Shown here one piece after another: positions 35,355 to 43,434 of a DNA stretch of 64,000 bases. The stretch is from NCBI GenBank assembly GCA_963733915.1, contig CAVTEP010000006.1, positions 930,001 to 994,000 on the forward strand, written 5' to 3'. Position 1 is the first letter of the stretch, and each line of letters opens with the position of its first letter. The DNA comes from Sulfomarinibacter sp963733915. Lineage in GTDB: Bacteria > Acidobacteriota > Thermoanaerobaculia > Thermoanaerobaculales > Sulfomarinibacteraceae. Under the pieces are notes generated by a model. That model was not told where the DNA came from, did no database searches, and worked only from the letters and a program-made list of their open reading frames with translations. The position numbers were made by a program, and so were the translations under genes.

Positions 35355-36761
35355 CTATGCGTCTTTTTTGTTCAAGGCTGCCGCGAGTTGGGCGCCGAAG
35401 CCGGTCATCGCAGCTTCGCCTCCGTTGGAGGACTCCATGTGTTGCGCATACTCCTGCCGCTCCCGGTCACGCAGAACGGCGCGTACCGAAAGGCTGATAC
35501 GGCGCCGGGTCGGGTCGAGGCTCATCAGCTTGAGATTGACCTTTTCGCCCGGCTGGAACACGGTTCTCGGATCCGTGTCCCGTTCGATCCCGAGCTCGGA
35601 GATCGGAATCAGCCCGCTGAGTCCCGGTTCGAGCTCTACGAAAACACCGAAATCGGCGCCGTTCTCCACCGTCCCCTCGACCGTCTGGCCCTCCTGGTAG
35701 CGCATCTCGATGCGCTCCCATGGGTCGTGTTCAGGCATTTGACGCATCGTGAGACCGATCCGCCGGCCATCGGGATCGATGTCGCGCACCCAGCCGGTTA
35801 CAGCCTGCCCGACCTCGAGTGAGTCGATTTCCAAACCGGGCGGCAGCTGGCTGACGTGGAGCAACCCGTCGATACCGGACTCGAGTTGGATGAAGGCACC
35901 AAAATCAGTCTTGCGCAGGATCGTGCCCTCGAAGGGCCCCGTCACCTTGTACCGCTCCTCGACGAGATTCCACGGGTCCTCGACCAAGGCCTTGATGCTG
36001 AGCGAGATGCGGTCCTTTTTGCGGTCGAGCTCGAGCACCTTGACCCGCACCTCCTGATCGATCTGAAGCTCCTCGCGCGGGTGCCCTACCCTGCGGTGGG
36101 CGATTTCAGTCACGTGCACCAGACCGTCGACGCCGCCGAGATCGACAAAGGCGCCGAAATCGGTTAACGATCGCACCCGGCCGCCGACCTCCGCTCCGGG
36201 CTCCAGGGTCGACCACGCGTGCTCACGGGCGCGCTCCTTTTCCTCGTGCAGGTGCGCCGCCCGCGAAACCACGAGCCGCTGGCCGTCGGCCTTGTACTCC
36301 AGCACCTTGAAGGTGTAGGTCTTGCCAAGGTGCTGATCGAGATCGTCGGATCGGAGATCTGAGATGTGGGAGATCGGACAGAAACCCCTGACACCCGATA
36401 CGACGACATCGAAGCCGCCCTTGCGGCGGCCGACCACCTTGCCGTCCACGGGCTCGCCGGAAGCGCCGGCCGCAGTCAGCTTCTCTTTCAACTTCGCCTC
36501 GAGGGCGAGCCGTCGCGAAACCTGGATTTCTTCGCCGGCGGCGATCACGACCACCTCGACGGGGTCGCCGGTGCCGAGATCGTCGATCTCGGAGCGGTCC
36601 AGAATCGCCTCCGATTTTCCGGAGACGTCGACCAGCGCCACGTCGCCCTTGATGGCGACAATCGTGCCCTCGATCACGTCGCCGACGTTGATCGCCTCGG
36701 CGTCGAAGCTCTCACGGAGGGCTTGCTCGAATTCGTTGATGTTGTCGGTTTCCTCGATCAT
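35355..36761 (-). CDS. rpsA: 30S ribosomal protein S1
   Basis: A 468-residue protein made of five S1 RNA-binding domains (about residues 25-80, 115-180, 197-266, 282-350 and 367-436). The last three carry the classic DFGAFVDL / DFGAFIQL / DFGVFVEL strands. S1 binds mRNA at the ribosome for initiation. Five rather than six repeats is short for proteobacterial S1 but usual in several other phyla. The ATG at 36761 has GAGG 6 nt upstream. It is convergent with the heparinase-like gene, 2 nt apart. Confidence 0.9.
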   Translation of the reverse strand: MIEETDNINEFEQALRESFDAEAINVGDVIEGTIVAIKGDVALVDVSGKSEAILDRSEIDDLGTGDPVEVVVIAAGEEIQVSRRLALEAKLKEKLTAAGASGEPVDGKVVGRRKGGFDVVVSGVRGFCPISHISDLRSDDLDQHLGKTYTFKVLEYKADGQRLVVSRAAHLHEEKERAREHAWSTLEPGAEVGGRVRSLTDFGAFVDLGGVDGLVHVTEIAHRRVGHPREELQIDQEVRVKVLELDRKKDRISLSIKALVEDPWNLVEERYKVTGPFEGTILRKTDFGAFIQLESGIDGLLHVSQLPPGLEIDSLEVGQAVTGWVRDIDPDGRRIGLTMRQMPEHDPWERIEMRYQEGQTVEGTVENGADFGVFVELEPGLSGLIPISELGIERDTDPRTVFQPGEKVNLKLMSLDPTRRRISLSVRAVLRDRERQEYAQHMESSNGGEAAMTGFGAQLAAALNKKDA

Positions 36762-36827
36762 GACAGGCCTCGCAGGCGGACTTCACCGTGCTCCGGTGGC
36801 TCGGGAGGCGGCAGGATAGCACAATAC

Positions 36828-36968
36828 GAATTAGGAATTCGGAATTTGGAATTCGGAATGTCGCCCACCCACCCCGAATAAACCTGGGCGGTCGATTACT
36901 GAACCGTGGTGCCGTATTCGGGGGAGGGGGGATGGGAATTCCTAATTCCTAATTCCTAATTCCTAATT
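36828..36968. repeat. AT-rich heptamer inverted-repeat element (AATTCCT type)
   Basis: The left arm is GAATTAGGAATTCGGAATTT and onward. The right arm is a near-perfect tandem of AATTCCT (four copies). Inner blocks CGCCCACCCACCCC and GGGGGAGGGGGGATGGG face each other. The right arm supplies the stop codon environment of pyrC (TAA at 36967-36969). Confidence 0.8.
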
Positions 36969-38262
36969 ATCGTGAACCGGCCTTCCAGACGATCCTGCCA
37001 CCAACGATGGTCGCCACCGGCCAGCCCTTGAGACGCATGCCGGCGAACGGTGTGTTGCGGGCGCGTGATTTGAAGCTCGCCGGGTCGACCGTGCGAAGAG
37101 CGCGCAGATCGAGGACGGTGAGGTCGGCGGGCGCTCCCTCGCGAAGGCTGCCGCCGGGGAGCTTGAAAACTTCGGCCGGTCGCGTCGACATCAGCCGCAC
37201 GAGTTGCATCAGCCCGATGACCCGCCCGTGTACGAGCCGGTCCAGAGCCAGCGGCACTGCAGTCTCGAGGCCGACGATCCCGAACGGAGCGTCGGCAAAA
37301 TCGAGCTCCTTGTCGTCGGCGTGGTGCGGCTCGTGATCGGAGACGATCGTATCAACCGTGCCGTCGTATATCGCTTGCAGAATCGCCTCGACCTCGGCTG
37401 CGCTTCGAAACGGCGGGTTGGTCTTCCAGTCCGGATCGTAATTCGCTCCGGCAACGTCTTCATCAGTGAGAACGAACTGGTGCGCCGCAACCTCGCAGCT
37501 GACGGCCAGCCCCCGCTGCTTGGCGGTGCGCACCAGATCGAGGGCCGTCGAGGTCGAGAGGTGACACAAATGGAGCCGACCACCCGTGAGCTCGGCGATG
37601 AGGACGTCTCGCGCCACCATCACCTCCTCGGCCGTCGAGGGCATCCCGCGCAGACCGATCCGAGTGGACACCGAACCCTCGTGCATGGCTCCATTGTCCG
37701 AAAGGCCGAGATCCTCCTCGTGCGCCGCCACCGGTACCTCAAAACTGCGCGCGTACTCCAGCGCGCGCCGGAACAACTGCGAATTCGCAACGGGGCGGCC
37801 GGCGTCGGAGATTGCCACCACCCCAGCCCTCACCATCTCGCCGATCTCGGCCATCTCCTCACCCTCGAGCCCCACCGACAGCGCGCCGATCGGAAAGACC
37901 CTCGCCAGCGCAACCTGCTCGGCGCGCTCACGGATGAAAGACGTGACAGCCGGGCTGTCGTTGACCGGATCGGTGTCCGGCATCGAGCAAACTGCGGTGA
38001 AACCTCCGGCCACCGCCGCCTGGCAACCACTGGTAATGTTCTCCTTGTGCTCGAAGCCGGGCTCTCGAAGCCGGGTGTGAAGATCGATGAAACCGGGCGC
38101 CACGACCAAGCCCGCGGCGTCGAACACCGGCGTTCGCGCAGATGCCTCGAGCCGTTCGCCGGCGGCGGCGACGAACCCATCCTCGAGGAGAATATCCATC
38201 CCCTGGTCGACGCCTTGCGACGGATCGACAACCCGGCCGTTACGAATCAGAAGCCGCTTCAC
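36967..38262 (-). CDS. pyrC: dihydroorotase
   Basis: A 431-residue class I dihydroorotase for the third step of pyrimidine synthesis. Metal-site motifs include AAHEEDLGLSDNGAMHEG, LHLCHLSTSTALDLVR and the catalytic-Asp region SDHEPHHADDK. The N-terminal metal motif reads D60-L-H-T-R-L-R-E-P-G, where the family has HxHxR; the second histidine is Arg64. Activity may therefore be altered, or the protein may rely on partner PyrB. It is the last gene of pyrR-pyrB-pyrC and overlaps pyrB by 23 nt. Confidence 0.9.
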   Translation of the reverse strand: MKRLLIRNGRVVDPSQGVDQGMDILLEDGFVAAAGERLEASARTPVFDAAGLVVAPGFIDLHTRLREPGFEHKENITSGCQAAVAGGFTAVCSMPDTDPVNDSPAVTSFIRERAEQVALARVFPIGALSVGLEGEEMAEIGEMVRAGVVAISDAGRPVANSQLFRRALEYARSFEVPVAAHEEDLGLSDNGAMHEGSVSTRIGLRGMPSTAEEVMVARDVLIAELTGGRLHLCHLSTSTALDLVRTAKQRGLAVSCEVAAHQFVLTDEDVAGANYDPDWKTNPPFRSAAEVEAILQAIYDGTVDTIVSDHEPHHADDKELDFADAPFGIVGLETAVPLALDRLVHGRVIGLMQLVRLMSTRPAEVFKLPGGSLREGAPADLTVLDLRALRTVDPASFKSRARNTPFAGMRLKGWPVATIVGGRIVWKAGSR

Positions 38263-39199
38263 TGCGTCCTCCAGCGAGCAGGTAGAGAATGGCCATGCGA
38301 ATCGCGACTCCGTTGGTCACCTGTTCCAGGATCACCGACTGTTTCCCGTCGGCTACGAGGGAGTCGATCTCGACGCCGCGGTTCATCGGGCCGGGGTGCA
38401 TGACCACAGCGTGCTCGGCGGCAAGCTTGAGCCGCTCCGGAGTCAAGGAGAAGAAATCGAAGTACTCCCGCATCGACGGGATGTTGACGCGTTTCTGACG
38501 TTCGAGCTGGATCCGAAGCATCATCACCACGTCCGCTCCTTCGAGGGCCGGTTCGAGACGCACGAAGGTCCTGACCCCGAGCTCCTCCGCCTCCAGCGGC
38601 AGCAACGACTTGGGCGCGACGAAGCGAACCTCGGCGCCCATCTTGTCGAGCAGAAACGCGTTGGAGCGAGCGACCCGCGAGTGACGAATGTCACCCGCGA
38701 TCACCACCTTCAAGCCTTCGAGGCGGCCAAAGTGCTGGCGCATGGTGAAGGCGTCGAGAAGCGCCTGGGTGGGGTGTTCGTTGATACCGTCGCCGGCGTT
38801 GATGATCGAGGCCGGCACGACCTGGGCCAGCCGGTGCGGCGCGCCCGAGTTGGGATGGCGGATGACGATGAAGTCTGGCGCCATCGCCATCAAGTTGCGA
38901 GCGGTATCGAAGAGAGTCTCGCCCTTGCTCACCGACGAACCCGTGGCAGAAAAGTTGAGGGTGTCGGCCGAGAGCCGCTTTTCGGCCACCTCGAACGAGA
39001 ATCGGGTCCGAGTCGACGGCTCCATGAAGAGGTTGACGACCGTCGAACCGCGCAGGGTCGGTACCTTCTTTATCGGGCGTTTGGCGACCTCGAGGAGCTC
39101 TTCGGCGGTGTCGAGAATCAGCTGGATCTCACCGGCCTCGAGCCGGCTGATGCCGACGAGGTCCTTTCCATTCAGGGCGGCGACCGCCTCAACCGGCAT
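38240..39199 (-). CDS. pyrB: aspartate carbamoyltransferase catalytic subunit
   Basis: A 319-residue ATCase catalytic chain that condenses carbamoyl phosphate and aspartate. The carbamoyl-phosphate site FMEPSTRTRFSFE, the HPTQALLDAFTM loop and the C-terminal MHPGPMNRGVEID are all present. The ATG at 39199 gives the standard N-terminus; the longer in-frame reading shadows pyrR. It overlaps pyrR by 11 nt and pyrC by 23 nt. No pyrI regulatory subunit is seen. Confidence 0.95.
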   Translation of the reverse strand: MPVEAVAALNGKDLVGISRLEAGEIQLILDTAEELLEVAKRPIKKVPTLRGSTVVNLFMEPSTRTRFSFEVAEKRLSADTLNFSATGSSVSKGETLFDTARNLMAMAPDFIVIRHPNSGAPHRLAQVVPASIINAGDGINEHPTQALLDAFTMRQHFGRLEGLKVVIAGDIRHSRVARSNAFLLDKMGAEVRFVAPKSLLPLEAEELGVRTFVRLEPALEGADVVMMLRIQLERQKRVNIPSMREYFDFFSLTPERLKLAAEHAVVMHPGPMNRGVEIDSLVADGKQSVILEQVTNGVAIRMAILYLLAGGRSEAASDS

Positions 39200-39764
39200 C
39201 GTGCACCTCCCTGCCGATCCACACCCCGTCCTCGCCATCGATCTCGGCCAGCCGCACCTGGACGTCCTCGGCGCGGGTCGTATCGAGCGCCTTGCCCACC
39301 ACGTCGGCCGCAATCGGCAGCTCGCGATGGCCGCGGTCGATCAGCACCGCCAGCCGAACCGCCAGCGGGCGCCCATAGTCGATCAGGGTGTCGAGAGCGG
39401 CGCGGATGGTGCGGCCGGTAAAAAGGACGTCGTCAACCAGGTAGATGATGTGGTCGTCGATCGAGTCCGGGAGCACGGTCTTTTTCAGCACCGGCTGCTG
39501 GTGTGCCGGTCGCCAGGGACCGACGTCGTCGCGGTAGAGAGTGATATCGAGCCGGCCGACCGCGACCGTTCGGCCCGTTGCCTCACGGAGGGCGCCCGCC
39601 AGCCGGTCCGCAAGCGGAATGCCGCGGGTGTGGATCCCGACCAACATTACTGCGTCGCCATCCCGCTCGATAATCTCGGCGGCCATTCTCGCCACGGTGC
39701 GCGCCATGCCGGCCGCGTCCAACACCTGCTGCTGGACCGTGCGACCGGGATTCTTCGATGCCAT
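39189..39764 (-). CDS. pyrR: bifunctional pyr operon regulator / uracil phosphoribosyltransferase
   Basis: A 191-residue PyrR with the PRPP-binding motif YLVDDVLFTGRTIRAALD and the N-terminal AAEIIERDGDAVMLVGIHTR. In Gram-positive bacteria PyrR binds the pyr leader mRNA when UMP is high and promotes termination. A terminator-like hairpin with eight U residues lies directly upstream of this gene, fitting that mode. An in-frame extension through the hairpin (GTG at 39857) is rejected because homology starts at the ATG at 39764. Confidence 0.93.
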   Translation of the reverse strand: MASKNPGRTVQQQVLDAAGMARTVARMAAEIIERDGDAVMLVGIHTRGIPLADRLAGALREATGRTVAVGRLDITLYRDDVGPWRPAHQQPVLKKTVLPDSIDDHIIYLVDDVLFTGRTIRAALDTLIDYGRPLAVRLAVLIDRGHRELPIAADVVGKALDTTRAEDVQVRLAEIDGEDGVWIGREVHDAG

Positions 39765-39781
39765 CCCACCCCCAATTGGGT

Positions 39782-39807
39782 AAAAAAAAGCCTCCCGTCC
39801 GGGAAGC
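39782..39807 (-). promoter_or_regulatory. candidate pyr attenuator terminator
   Basis: Read on the reverse strand: GCTTCCC-GGAC-GGGAGGC followed by TTTTTTTT, ending 17 nt before the pyrR start. The stem has 7 bp with one G-T pair. GGACGGGAGGCT resembles part of the PyrR-binding consensus (UCCNGNGAGGCU-like), but I cannot draw a full antiterminator with certainty. Confidence 0.65.
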
Positions 39808-39889
39808 AGCTCAGCGAAAAACCGTCTTTGGGTCTTCCATCCGCAAAATGGTAGCACAGACGGGGTTTGGGGCTTGGAGCCTACAAAAT

Positions 39890-40013
39890 TTGGAATGAGG
39901 AATCATGAATTAGGAATGAGGAATGAGGAATGCCGCCCACCCATCCCGGGGCGATCCGAATAATGGGAGGGCAGGGTGGGAATTCCTAATTCCTAATTCC
40001 TCATTCCTCATTC
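39890..40013. repeat. AT-rich heptamer inverted-repeat element (AATTCCT/ATTCCTC type)
   Basis: Left arm of GAATTAGG/AATGAGG heptamers, inner blocks CCGCCCACCCATCCC and GGGAGGGCAGGGTGGG, and right arm of AATTCCT and CATTCCT heptamers complementary to the left. It lies between the divergent pyrR and EamA genes. Confidence 0.8.
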
Positions 40014-40036
40014 AAGGGTGGGTATGATGTCCGCCG

Positions 40037-40966
40037 ATGGTTGAACAAAGCCCCTCGCGCGACGCCGATCGGCTGTTGATCCTGGCGGCGGCCCTGCTGT
40101 TCTCCACCGGAGGCGCCGCGATCAAGTTGACCACCCTCAATGGGCCGCAGGTGGCGTGCTTGAGAGCCGGGATCGCGGCCGCGGTCCTGCTCCTCGTCCT
40201 CGGCGAGGCGCGCCGTGGGTGGAGCTGGCGGATCTGGCTGGTCGGAGCGGCCTACGCGGGAACGACAATCGGGTTCGCGCTTTCGAACAAATTGACCACG
40301 GCGGCCAATGCCATATTCCTGCAGGCGACAGCGCCGCTGTATGTCCTCCTACTCGGCCCCCTCGTCCTCGACGAGCCGTTGCGCCGGCGCCAGCTCTGGT
40401 ACATGGCCGCCCTCGTCATCGGCATGTCGCTCTTCTTCGTCGGCAACCAGCCGTTCTCGGCCACCGCCCCGAATCCCATGCGCGGGAACCTTATTGCCGC
40501 CGGCGCAGGCCTCAGTTGGGCACTGACTATCGTCGGGCTGCGCTGGCTCGGCCGCGAGTCTCCCGCGGGCGGGTCTGCGGCGACCGCTCCGGCAGCGGCC
40601 GCCGTCGCTTGCGGCAACCTCGTCGCCTGCGTCGTCGTTTTGCCCTTCGCCCTGCCGATGTTCGGGATCACCGCGACCGATTGGGTGGTTGTGGCGTTTC
40701 TCGGGATCTTCCAGATCGCCCTCGCCTACATCTTCCTGGTGCGGGGCGTGCGCAGCGTCGGGGCACTCGAGGTCTCGCTCCTGGTTCTCCTGGAACCGAT
40801 ACTGAGTCCGTTGTGGGCCTGGTTCCTCCACGGCGAGCGGCCCACGACCTGGGCCATCCTCGGCGGTGCCATCATCATCACGGCGACCGCGCTCTACACC
40901 ACCGCAGAACAATCTTCAAACGCTATAAACGTTAAAACGTTAAAACGTTTGAACGTTATACGTTGA
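40037..40966 (+). CDS. EamA/DMT-family transporter
   Basis: A 309-residue ten-helix membrane protein with two EamA repeats (first: LLFSTGGAAIKLTTLNGPQV; second: AAGAGLSWALTIVGLRWLG) of the drug/metabolite transporter superfamily. The substrate is unknown. The last 15 residues (NAINVKTLKRLNVIR) are encoded by an AACGTT octamer array that runs through the stop codon; the conserved domain ends before it, so the repeat has replaced or extended the original C-terminus. Confidence 0.88.
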   Translation: MVEQSPSRDADRLLILAAALLFSTGGAAIKLTTLNGPQVACLRAGIAAAVLLLVLGEARRGWSWRIWLVGAAYAGTTIGFALSNKLTTAANAIFLQATAPLYVLLLGPLVLDEPLRRRQLWYMAALVIGMSLFFVGNQPFSATAPNPMRGNLIAAGAGLSWALTIVGLRWLGRESPAGGSAATAPAAAAVACGNLVACVVVLPFALPMFGITATDWVVVAFLGIFQIALAYIFLVRGVRSVGALEVSLLVLLEPILSPLWAWFLHGERPTTWAILGGAIIITATALYTTAEQSSNAINVKTLKRLNVIR

Positions 40967-41189
40967 GACGTCCTCCACACCGGTGCGCCCGGGTGCCGTC
41001 GCCGTGGACTGCCGCTAACGTTTTACCGGTTCCTGTCCCTGATCGCCGTATCAACGAATGAGACCAACGGCTTTGTAGAAGGGGTGGGTGGAAAATCCGA
41101 ATTCTGCGTCTGTCTGCGTGATCTGCGGACGGTCTGGGTGGGAGGGGGAAACGTTCTAACGTTTCAACTTTCTAACGTTCCAACGTTTT
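40928..41189. repeat. AACGTT octamer arrays flanking a 180-nt gap
   Basis: AACGTT recurs every 8 nt at 40928-40970 and again at 41149-41189. Between them lie a GC-rich stretch, a CTGCGTC/ATCTGCG motif block (41103-41128) and GGTGGGAGGGGG before the second array. The first array encodes the EamA C-terminus; the second contains the queF stop codon. Confidence 0.8.
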
Positions 41190-41579
41190 GTCGCCGAAGG
41201 CGACAGTGACCACCGCATGGATCCCGCCGCGAAGTTTGTAGTCGAGCTCGATCTCCATCCAACGCGGCGCGCAGCATTCCACCAGGTCCTCGAGCAGTCG
41301 GTTGGCGGCATGTTCCTGATAGATGCCGACGTTGCGGTAGCTGGTGAGGTAGTACTTGAGCGATTTGAGCTCGATACAGCCATCAGACGGCAGGTATCTC
41401 ACCGTCAGCGTGCCGAAATCCGGCAATCCCGAAAACGGGCAGACGCAGGTCCACTCGTCGGTCGAGATCTCGACCATTGCGTCGCGGCCGCTGTACTCGT
41501 AGGGGAACGTCTCGAGCACCTCCGGCGTCAATGCATCCACGCCGTCGAACGGAAACTGCCGTCCTTCTGCCTCCACCAT
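41172..41579 (-). CDS. queF: NADPH-dependent 7-cyano-7-deazaguanine reductase
   Basis: A 135-residue unimodular QueF, reducing preQ0 to preQ1 in queuosine tRNA modification. The catalytic block VCPFSGLPDFG (Cys47, Asp54) and ELKSLKYYLTSYRN (Glu70) are intact. The C-terminal residues (KTLER) and stop are encoded by the AACGTT array. The ATG at 41579 has GGGGAGG upstream. It is flanked on both sides by AACGTT arrays. No other queuosine genes are nearby. Confidence 0.93.
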   Translation of the reverse strand: MVEAEGRQFPFDGVDALTPEVLETFPYEYSGRDAMVEISTDEWTCVCPFSGLPDFGTLTVRYLPSDGCIELKSLKYYLTSYRNVGIYQEHAANRLLEDLVECCAPRWMEIELDYKLRGGIHAVVTVAFGDKTLER

Positions 41580-41624
41580 GCAGGCCTCCCCGGACGATCG
41601 TAGCAAGTAACATCATGAAATTAT

Positions 41625-41654
41625 CAACGTTCAAACGTTTCAACGTTCAAACGC
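41625..41654. repeat. AACGTT octamer array upstream of queF
   Basis: Four units in register at 8-nt spacing (CAACGTTCAAACGTTTCAAC and onward), followed by CTGCCCGCCTCCCC, the usual C-rich inner block of these elements. No right-hand arm is seen within 150 nt. Confidence 0.75.
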
Positions 41655-41733
41655 TGCCCGCCTCCCCTTGGCATCGGCTTCAATCGAACCCATATTGAAG
41701 GCGAAGCTACAGCACAAAGGAAGGGGGCCCGCC

Positions 41734-42120
41734 ATGCGTTGGGTCTACGCGTGTCCTCAATGTGATGCGATGCTCAACCCCGACGAGACCATCGTGCTGA
41801 TCGGGGAGTGCGGACCACACCGAATCCTGATCGGGTTTCACCCGGAGCCGGGCAACTACCAGGCCTACCTGCCCCCCGGTATCGAGCTCAAAGAGGGTTC
41901 TTTGTGGGAGTTCTTCTGTCCGGTCTGCAGGCGGAGCCTCGCAATGGAGTTCGCACCCGAGCTTTGCGCTCTCGACCTGGCGACCCAGGGCGTCCGCCAC
42001 AGGCTCTTCTTCTCGCGCACCGCGGGTGAGAAGGCCACCTTCGTCATCAGCGCCGAAGGCGTCCTGAGCCACGGCGCGGACGCCGAGAAGCACTCCCTGC
42101 AGATCCTCGAGCTCGTTTGA
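41734..42120 (+). CDS. zinc-ribbon hypothetical protein
   Basis: A 128-residue protein with two CxxC pairs, YACPQC at the N-terminus and FFCPVC at about residue 63, likely binding one zinc. The rest is a small beta-rich domain (RHRLFFSRTAGEKATFVIS). It resembles CpXC-like small proteins but I cannot assign a family firmly. The ATG at 41734 follows AAAGGAAGGGGG. Function unknown. Confidence 0.7.
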   Translation: MRWVYACPQCDAMLNPDETIVLIGECGPHRILIGFHPEPGNYQAYLPPGIELKEGSLWEFFCPVCRRSLAMEFAPELCALDLATQGVRHRLFFSRTAGEKATFVISAEGVLSHGADAEKHSLQILELV

Positions 42121-42141
42121 CCACCCGCCCCTCCCGGGCGG

Positions 42142-42231
42142 AGGAGAAAAGGAGAAAAGGGGCAGAGGGGGGAAAAGGAGCTCACCCTCCCCTCTTCTCC
42201 TCTTCGCCTTTTCTCCTTTTCACTTTTTCTC
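42142..42231. repeat. purine/pyrimidine octamer inverted-repeat element (GGAGAAAA type)
   Basis: Left arm GGAGAAAAGGAGAAAAGGGG and right arm CTTTTCTCCTTTTCACTTTT are complementary, with an inner GAGGGGGGAAAAGGAG / CTCCCCTCTTCTCC pair. The strand asymmetry could also allow triplex formation. Confidence 0.7.
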
Positions 42232-42257
42232 CCCGGAACAGCGTGTACGATAGTGCC

Positions 42258-43256
42258 GTGGAAATACGACGTCGCGAACATGTTCTGAGATCCTTGGGGC
42301 TTGGTCTGGCCGTGATGGTTATCGGGACCGGCGGCTATATGGCGATTGAGCACCAGGACGCTCTCGACGCGTTCTACATGACTGCCATCACAGTCACCAC
42401 CGTCGGATTCCGTGAGGCCTTCCCGCTGTCGCCCGCAGGCCAGGCCTTCACCGTCCTGCTCGCGTTTGGCGGGATCGGGGTCATCCTCCTGATCGCCACC
42501 GAGGCCGCACGCGCCATCCTCGACACCGACATCAGCCGCATTATCGGCCTGCGAAGGGACCTGACCATGATCAAGAAGATGAGCAACCACATCGTGGTCT
42601 GCGGCTATGGCCGCATGGGACGGGCCGTCGTGGAGGTTCTACGGGACAGAGGTATCGCCTTTGCCGTGGTAGAGCTCAAGCTGGAGCGCTGCCGGGAGTT
42701 GGAGGAGGCTCGCTTTCCGGTGGTTCGCGGTGACGCCACCCACGAAGACGTCTTGCGCGACGCCGGTATCGAGCACGCCAGGACCTTTATCGCCTGTCTC
42801 GCCGACGACGCCCACAACGTGTACGCGATCCTGATCGCCCGGCAGCTCAACCCCGACATCACGATCATCGCCCGGGCGGTCGAGGACGGCGCGGAAAAAC
42901 GGCTCGAGCTCGCCGGCGCCGATCGTGTGCTCAACCCCTATCGGGCGGGTGGTACCCGGCTGGCCCTGACCGCCCTCAAACCCACGGTCACCGATTTCGT
43001 CGAGGCCTCGCTCATGGGCACGTCGATGGAGCTCGAGCTGGCCGAGGTCAAGGTCGACCCCTCGTCGGACCTGGTCGGCAAGACCCTCGCGGGGGCCGGT
43101 GTCCGCCAGCGCTTCGGCATCATCGTCGTTGCGCTCAAGCACGGAGACACCAACATCTTCAACCCGGGCCCCGACGAGCGGATCGAGGCCGGCGATGTCC
43201 TGGTTGCCCTCGGACCGATCAACGCCCTCGACGGGATCGAGAAGGCAACCCAGTAA
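42258..43256 (+). CDS. potassium channel protein with RCK (TrkA-N) domain
   Basis: A 332-residue two-helix K+ channel: first membrane segment, pore with selectivity-filter-like ITVTTVGF, second helix (ILLIATEAARAIL), then a cytoplasmic RCK domain starting HIVVCGYGRMGRAVVEVL with the GxGxxG fold and a TrkA-C domain (LVGKTLAGAGVRQRFGI). It would pass K+ gated by a cytoplasmic ligand. GTG 42258 is the likely start; the in-frame reading further upstream passes through a repeat element. Confidence 0.88.
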   Translation: MEIRRREHVLRSLGLGLAVMVIGTGGYMAIEHQDALDAFYMTAITVTTVGFREAFPLSPAGQAFTVLLAFGGIGVILLIATEAARAILDTDISRIIGLRRDLTMIKKMSNHIVVCGYGRMGRAVVEVLRDRGIAFAVVELKLERCRELEEARFPVVRGDATHEDVLRDAGIEHARTFIACLADDAHNVYAILIARQLNPDITIIARAVEDGAEKRLELAGADRVLNPYRAGGTRLALTALKPTVTDFVEASLMGTSMELELAEVKVDPSSDLVGKTLAGAGVRQRFGIIVVALKHGDTNIFNPGPDERIEAGDVLVALGPINALDGIEKATQ

Positions 43257-43262
43257 TTCTCG

Positions 43263-43434
43263 ATTTTGAATTTTGAATTTTGAATTGCGGGCCGGCCCTC
43301 CCACCGACAGCAAACGCCCGAGCACTCACGGCGGGTATCACAGCGTGCGGCGCATGAGCCCGAAACGTCGAACCCGCGGGTCATCCGTGACGGCGTGATC
43401 GCCGACGAGGTCAAGCATTCAACGTTCAGACGTT
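43263..43434. repeat. ATTTTGA heptamer array and AACGTT array pair
   Basis: The left part is a tandem of ATTTTGA (43263-43286), then GGGCCGGCCCTCCCACC. The right part is TTCAACGTTCAGACGTTT (43418-43434), which contains the stop of the aminotransferase gene. The two arms are of different unit types, suggesting a composite of two elements. Confidence 0.6.

Noticed and set aside
39765..39857. A longer PyrR starting at GTG 39857
   Set aside because: The extra residues translate a terminator-like hairpin; PyrR homology starts at 39764.
42117..42257. N-terminal extension of the K+ channel
   Set aside because: The extra part translates the GGAGAAAA repeat element and has no membrane or channel features.
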